Below, in pieces: positions 59,846 to 64,000 of a stretch of 64,000 nucleotides of DNA (its first letter is position 1; each line of letters begins with the position of its first letter). The position numbers and the translations under genes were made by a program. The notes beneath the pieces are model-generated. The model was not told where the DNA came from, ran no database searches, and saw only the letters and a program-made list of their open reading frames with translations. The DNA lies in NCBI RefSeq assembly GCF_017355785.1, contig NZ_JAFEWE010000004.1, positions 186,001 to 250,000 on the forward strand, given 5' to 3'. Origin of the DNA: Desertivirga arenae. Lineage in GTDB: Bacteria; Bacteroidota; Bacteroidia; Sphingobacteriales; Sphingobacteriaceae.

Positions 59846-61138
59846 TTGAACCCTTTCTCTTTGCGTGAATTAAAACGTTATCTTAGTAAAGCTACCCATA
59901 TTTTGAACCTTGCTTCTACTAAACGGCTTTTATTATCTGCATTATTCACACTGTTGATCTTGCAGAGTGGAAGCGCGCAGTTCAAGCTGGAAAAGTTATC
60001 AAATACGGAAGCATTTGAGTTTAGGTTTATCAAAAACCTCATCATCATACCTTTACTCATAAACAATAAGGGACCCTTCAACTTTGTGCTTGATACCGGA
60101 GTTGGGGTATTTCTAATTACTGACCCAGGTTTGGTCGATTCATTACAACTTCCGAAGTCTTTAAGGAAAATAAAAGTTGTCGGATTCGGAGAAGGAAAAG
60201 AACTTGAAGCTGCCGTTACAGGCAACCTGGATGTAGCTGTAAATGCTGTAATAACAGGGAACCTGCCAGCTGCTATTTTAAAAGAAGATGCTTTTGATCT
60301 GTCTTCTTATACAGGTATTCCGATTCACGGTCTTATAGGTTATGAGTTTTTCAACAGCTTCACTGTTCGCCTCAACTATATGGACAAGATCATTAAGGTT
60401 TATAGGCCGGAGGCGCGTTATTTCTTAAGACGAGCTGAGGCAATTCCTATTACCATTGAAGCGGGCAAGCCTTATATCAACGCAGAGGTAGCGCTTAATA
60501 AAACTTTATCCTGGGTAAAGCTGATCATTGATACAGGAGCGGGGCATCCTCTCTGGCTGGAAAGTATTGCAGGAAAACGGGTAGAGGTTCCTCAAAAAAA
60601 TATAAGAGCAAATCTGGGAGTGGGCCTAAGTGGAACCATAGATGGATCAATGGGACGTTTGAGCTTACTAAAATTGGGTAAGTTTGAATTAAAGGAAGTT
60701 GTAGCGGCTTTTCCGGATTATGAAGATGTAGGTTCAAAAGTATTTGCAGAGCGTAACGGTAATATGGGAAATGCAGTGTTGAAAAAGTTTGAGGTTATAT
60801 TTGACTACCAAAGGAGTTTATTATTTCTACGGCCCAACTACGATTTTAAAAAGCCCTTCGAGCACGATATGAGCGGAATAGAATTGATCTATCACTCTCC
60901 GGACTACAGCAGGTTATTTATAGGAAGGGTAGAACCGGGATCTGCAGCAGACTTAATTGGGTTAGAGGTAAACGATGAAATAGTAGATATAAATTTTCGC
61001 AGGGCAAAGGATTGGAATATCGATGAGATTTACCAGTTGTTCAGGTCCCGGCCCGACAAAGGTATATTGTTAACGATAATACCTAAAGGTGAAAAGAAGA
61101 CTCAGGTGGTAGTGTTAACATTAAAAAGGAGGATCTGA
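59846..61138 (+). CDS. Exported bilobed aspartyl protease with C-terminal PDZ
   Basis: 430 residues if the TTG at 59846 is used; an alternative TTG at 59903 gives a more usual signal peptide (M-N-L-A-S-T-K-R-L-L-L) cleaved after G-S-A-Q. There is no ATG before the signal. Two retropepsin-like aspartyl motifs occur, D83-T-G-V-G and D229-T-G-A-G, one in each lobe, followed by a PDZ domain (about 345-425). This is the pattern of Bacteroidota periplasmic pepsin-like proteases. The substrate is unknown. It ends with a hairpin that includes its stop codon. Confidence 0.82.
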   Translation: MNPFSLRELKRYLSKATHILNLASTKRLLLSALFTLLILQSGSAQFKLEKLSNTEAFEFRFIKNLIIIPLLINNKGPFNFVLDTGVGVFLITDPGLVDSLQLPKSLRKIKVVGFGEGKELEAAVTGNLDVAVNAVITGNLPAAILKEDAFDLSSYTGIPIHGLIGYEFFNSFTVRLNYMDKIIKVYRPEARYFLRRAEAIPITIEAGKPYINAEVALNKTLSWVKLIIDTGAGHPLWLESIAGKRVEVPQKNIRANLGVGLSGTIDGSMGRLSLLKLGKFELKEVVAAFPDYEDVGSKVFAERNGNMGNAVLKKFEVIFDYQRSLLFLRPNYDFKKPFEHDMSGIELIYHSPDYSRLFIGRVEPGSAADLIGLEVNDEIVDINFRRAKDWNIDEIYQLFRSRPDKGILLTIIPKGEKKTQVVVLTLKRRI

Positions 61139-61154
61139 CAATCCTCCTTTCTTT
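61125..61154. terminator. Convergent terminator at the end of the aspartyl protease gene
   Basis: 10-bp perfect stem AAAGGAGGAT / ATCCTCCTTT (61125-61134, 61141-61150), 6-base loop, covering the protease stop (61136-61138). T-rich after the stem. It can also serve the convergent FAD gene. Confidence 0.75.
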
Positions 61155-62346
61155 AGCTTTTTAAATTTCCTTCCAGATCGATCTTCCGTTCAAAGGGTTT
61201 CAGGTAGAGGTCCACCAAGCGAGCAAATTCTCTCCGCGTTATGAGCTTTTTCGGGTCGTATTTTCCGGTTAGTCTCAGGGTTTTGTTCCAGCCTCTTTCA
61301 ACTTCTTTGTCCAGTTCATTTCCACGACTACCTGTAAATTTGATGAGACTTAGCACGTCTGCAATGGTTAAGCGTTCAGCTTTATGGTCTAAAAACCAGA
61401 TCTGACTTCTGGAATAATACTCCCTTATCGGTTGTTTGATTTCATCTATTGTTACAGTTGAATCGTGAAGAAATAGAAACTGGTTATTTTTCAATTTACC
61501 CTTTAGGATACCAGTAATAGCAATTTTTTGAATAGATCCAGCCAGGGAATCTGTAACCCGAACATCATCAAACTTCAAAAATTGAGAGTTAAAGGTTGAA
61601 AGCTCTCCCTGTGTTTTCCTAATGTCTAGATCTTTGGTAGTTACTTTGAAAAAAGCACAATATGCTGCAGCTGTTCCAGCTCCCTGTCCTATCAATAAGT
61701 TGGGATTTAAGCTTTCGCTAATTATTAAAAAGTTATCAGCGTTCTGTGCAAACAGAGAGGTTACGGGAACGCCGGCAGGATAATACCCCTTCGCCTCACT
61801 GATGGCAACAGAAGTACGATAGATTTTATCGGGATAAATGCCAGTTGTTGTTCTTATAGGAGCGGCATTAACCTTAGCCAGTTTTGCTATGGTATTGCTT
61901 TTTGTTGCATCAATTACCAGATCAGCTTTGATCTCCCGTTTATCGATCAGCTCAATTTCCCAGTTCTTACCATCTTTCTCAATTTTTTTTACCAGACCTT
62001 TTCTAATAACTGACAAGTTTTTAATGGTGTCAGTCCATCCTTTGAAAACCGTAGCAGTATAGGCAGGCAGCAGATTTTCATTACTAAGATTTTTTCCCTT
62101 CTGTAAAGAATCTACCCGTTTTAAAAAATCAGCATAAACTCCGATCCTATATGCTTTGTCAGACGCGGTGAGGACAACTTGGTCCATACCGTTCTGGTCT
62201 ATTAAAACTGTCTTAACTCCTGAATGAGCGGATTGTATGGCGGCTGCAAGTCCTGCAGGAGTAGCGCCGAAAACAACTACCCCAGCTTTTTGGCCAAATG
62301 TAGATAGACTTAACAGACAAAATAAACCTAAAATGTATCTCTTCAT
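61153..62346 (-). CDS. Exported FAD-dependent oxidoreductase
   Basis: 397 residues with a signal peptide (cleaved after S-T-F-G-Q) followed directly by a Rossmann FAD motif, V-F-G-A-T-P-A-G-L-A-A-A (26-37). Similar secreted FAD proteins, labelled xanthan lyase or FAD-dependent oxidoreductase, are frequent in Bacteroidota and are longer (about 550-600), so this one is short. Middle region has V-I-D-A-T-K-S (FAD site). The substrate and the folded-export route are unknown. Confidence 0.78.
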   Translation of the reverse strand: MKRYILGLFCLLSLSTFGQKAGVVVFGATPAGLAAAIQSAHSGVKTVLIDQNGMDQVVLTASDKAYRIGVYADFLKRVDSLQKGKNLSNENLLPAYTATVFKGWTDTIKNLSVIRKGLVKKIEKDGKNWEIELIDKREIKADLVIDATKSNTIAKLAKVNAAPIRTTTGIYPDKIYRTSVAISEAKGYYPAGVPVTSLFAQNADNFLIISESLNPNLLIGQGAGTAAAYCAFFKVTTKDLDIRKTQGELSTFNSQFLKFDDVRVTDSLAGSIQKIAITGILKGKLKNNQFLFLHDSTVTIDEIKQPIREYYSRSQIWFLDHKAERLTIADVLSLIKFTGSRGNELDKEVERGWNKTLRLTGKYDPKKLITRREFARLVDLYLKPFERKIDLEGNLKS

Positions 62347-62525
62347 TTAATCCTTGTAGTTTTTGTAAGTGGAAACTTGTTTCTAATGAGAAAAGACTTT
62401 CAAATTACTTTTATTCCCCGTAAGGGACGCTTGTTTTGTGAAAGTTTTTCAAAGATATATGACAGATGAACGATATAAAGGATTAGTCGGTTTTCTGTCA
62501 TTTAAATTAACATAAATTAACTTAT

Positions 62526-63644
62526 TCAGGAGCGCTTGTGATAACTTAAGACGGCCCAGCAGTTTAATACCATGCCAAAGCAGAGAACTGTTAGGGTTTG
62601 AGGCAGAATATCCCTTAAAGTGCTTCCTTTCAAAACAACCATTCGCATTACTTCTACAAAGTATGTTACAGGATTCAGTCTTGTGAGGATCTTCGCCCAT
62701 TCAGGCATACTATCTATAGAAGTATAAAGTCCACTAAGTAGAATAAAGATCATCATTAAAAAGAAGGAGATAAGCATAGCCTGCTGCTGATTGCTGGTAT
62801 AGTTGGAAATTAGCAAGCCGAGTCCGAGGATTGAAAAAAGATAAATTGCTGCAAAGGCATATATTGTATAGAAATGCCCTGCAGGCAATATACCATAGAA
62901 TAACCTGGCAATGCTTAGGCCAATAGTCAGGATCACCATGCCTAGTATCCAGAAGGGGATAAGTTTACCTAGAATGAAATGATGCCTTTTTATCGGTGTA
63001 ACGTTTATTTGTTCTATCGTGCCAATTTCTTTCTCCTTCACAATATTCAACGTAGCGAGGAATGAACCCACCATGGTTATGAGTACTACCAGAATCCCCG
63101 GTACCATAAAGAATTTATAGTTCATCAAGGGATTGAACCAATTTGAATAGGTTATATCGATAGTAGGTTCTGGGTTTAATCTGGGAAATTGTATCCACTT
63201 CAATCGGACCTCTCTGTTATAATCCTGAATGATCATTCCCAAATAGGCTCCTCCAAGATTTGCCTTAACTCCATTGATGGCATTAACCGCCATAAAAACT
63301 TTGCTTTCGTTTTCTTTTACAAGGTCTTTCTCAAACCGGGCAGGTATAGTTAATATGAGATCTGATTTTTCGCGTTCAATATCTTCTATAGCACTTTTAT
63401 AAGAGGCACTATAGTCGGTAAGCTTAAAATAGCCAGAGGCTGTTATTTTTGAAGTAAGCTGCTGAGAGTAAGAAGAATGATCGTGATCTACTACCGTTAG
63501 TTGTATGTTCTTCATCTCGTAATCTGCTGCCTGAGGTAAAAGGATCAGCTGCATCATGGGCATTATAAAGATGATCCGTAATATCGATGGATCCCGGAAG
63601 ATCTGCCTGAATTCTTTCTGTAGCAGGAATTTTAAAGTTCTCAT
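62526..63644 (-). CDS. ABC-2 type transporter permease
   Basis: 372 residues. One N-terminal helix (about 20-38), a periplasmic domain of about 130 residues, then five helices (from about 176), the ABC-2 permease plan of YbhR/YhhJ type. The C-terminal F-V-E-V-M-R-M family motif is present (M-R-M-V-V-L-K-G). It probably exports a hydrophobic compound with an ATPase and a membrane fusion protein. Its ATG overlaps the stop of the second permease gene by four bases (ATGA). Confidence 0.87.
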   Translation of the reverse strand: MRTLKFLLQKEFRQIFRDPSILRIIFIMPMMQLILLPQAADYEMKNIQLTVVDHDHSSYSQQLTSKITASGYFKLTDYSASYKSAIEDIEREKSDLILTIPARFEKDLVKENESKVFMAVNAINGVKANLGGAYLGMIIQDYNREVRLKWIQFPRLNPEPTIDITYSNWFNPLMNYKFFMVPGILVVLITMVGSFLATLNIVKEKEIGTIEQINVTPIKRHHFILGKLIPFWILGMVILTIGLSIARLFYGILPAGHFYTIYAFAAIYLFSILGLGLLISNYTSNQQQAMLISFFLMMIFILLSGLYTSIDSMPEWAKILTRLNPVTYFVEVMRMVVLKGSTLRDILPQTLTVLCFGMVLNCWAVLSYHKRS

Positions 63645-64000
63645 GCCAGTCTGATTTTGAATTTTTTAATGCTTAACAGCAGGAAGAAACCTGTCATTGC
63701 AACGAGGATTAAGGTTTCGCGCCATACTGATGCAAGTCCTACGCCTTTAATCATTACTGATTTTACTATAAAGTAGAACCACTTAGCGGGGACAATATTT
63801 GAAATGATCTGTAAGGGAAGCGGCATATTCTCTATTGGGAACATAAAGCCGCTAAGCATTACGGTAGGTAAGAACATCCCGGTAAGGGAAATAAACATGG
63901 CCGTTTGCTGTGAATCGGTCACGGTTGAAATCAATAATCCCAGGGCCAGTGAGGTTAGGGTGAATAAAATAGCTTCCGAAACCAGAAGTATAATGCTGCC
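63641..64000 (-). CDS. ABC-2 type transporter permease, N-terminus beyond the window
   Basis: The minus-strand frame is open from base 64000 to the stop at 63641, so only the last 119 residues are seen. They contain helices and the C-terminal signature G-F-M-F-P-I-E-N-M-P-L-P-L-Q (about 42-55 of the visible part). Its TAA/ATG overlap with the following permease gene shows the two form a pair, with upstream ATPase and HlyD-type genes expected outside the window. Confidence 0.85.
   Translation of the reverse strand, partial: GSIILLVSEAILFTLTSLALGLLISTVTDSQQTAMFISLTGMFLPTVMLSGFMFPIENMPLPLQIISNIVPAKWFYFIVKSVMIKGVGLASVWRETLILVAMTGFFLLLSIKKFKIRLA

Noticed and set aside
62504-62521. AAATTAAC direct repeat as a second Pho box
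   Set aside because: The period is 10 rather than 11, it lies at the 3' end of a permease gene and no -7 box follows.
1-64000. tRNA or rRNA genes, prophage, complete insertion sequence, toxin-antitoxin pair
   Set aside because: None was seen in the gaps between genes; all gaps over 300 bases were read and are described.

Overview
The window looks like chromosomal DNA of a Bacteroidota bacterium, most likely a member of the Sphingobacteriaceae (Pedobacter-like). The evidence is an AT-leaning composition, a DUF3078 outer-membrane protein, a carboxypeptidase-regulatory-like domain, a TonB-dependent siderophore receptor, two-lipoyl pyruvate dehydrogenase E2, several TAnnTTTG-type -7 promoter elements, and starts that mostly lack a Shine-Dalgarno sequence. 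I found no rRNA, tRNA, CRISPR array, phage or complete insertion sequence. The taxon is inferred from gene content, not from a marker search.

Layout. 1-7.5 kb: truncated regulatory-domain protein, HExxH membrane protein, DUF3078 protein, ffh, murF, M14 carboxypeptidase. 7.6-14.8 kb: M16 protease, anmK, and a phosphate block (PiT permease, DUF47/PhoU-like protein, histidine kinase) with a Pho-box-like promoter. 14.9-18.7 kb: a compact type III polyketide locus (PKS, methyltransferase, flavoprotein, divergent UbiA prenyltransferase). 18.7-25 kb: HD hydrolase, rhomboid protease, alpha/beta hydrolase, an SDR without its catalytic Tyr/Lys, rarA, glnS. 25.2-29.9 kb: sigma-54 activator, PAS histidine kinase and small response regulator in one operon. 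30-32.4 kb: AI-2E-type permease and a YtxH/holin-like envelope trio. 32.4-38 kb: fcl, then trmB, alkyltransferase-like protein, tag and polA, a DNA alkylation repair neighbourhood. 38.1-42.3 kb: glgA-glgC, UPF0173 hydrolase, EbfC, response regulator. 42.4-47.8 kb: serine hydrolase, fumC, lipoprotein, S1/P1 nuclease, low-molecular-weight tyrosine phosphatase. 47.7-51.5 kb: PepSY protein and siderophore receptor behind two Fur-box-like sites. 51.5-54.1 kb: tandem paralogous exported proteins and a DUF6266-like protein. 54.1-57.5 kb: a structured intergenic region, then pdhA and the E2 gene. 57.5-64 kb: FMN split-barrel protein, double class II aldolase, bilobed aspartyl protease with PDZ, exported FAD protein and two ABC-2 permeases, the last running off the window.

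Most of the window is housekeeping. The points most worth a second look are the type III PKS locus, whose gene set resembles the Streptomyces srsABC phenolic-lipid operon plus a prenyltransferase; the Pho-box-like TTAACA repeat over a Bacteroidota -7 element; the paired Fur-box-like palindromes before the siderophore receptor; a degenerate ~20-bp repeat family that abuts the starts of polA and the tyrosine phosphatase; and the ~590-bp region before pdhA, which holds several nested inverted repeats and could encode a structured RNA.
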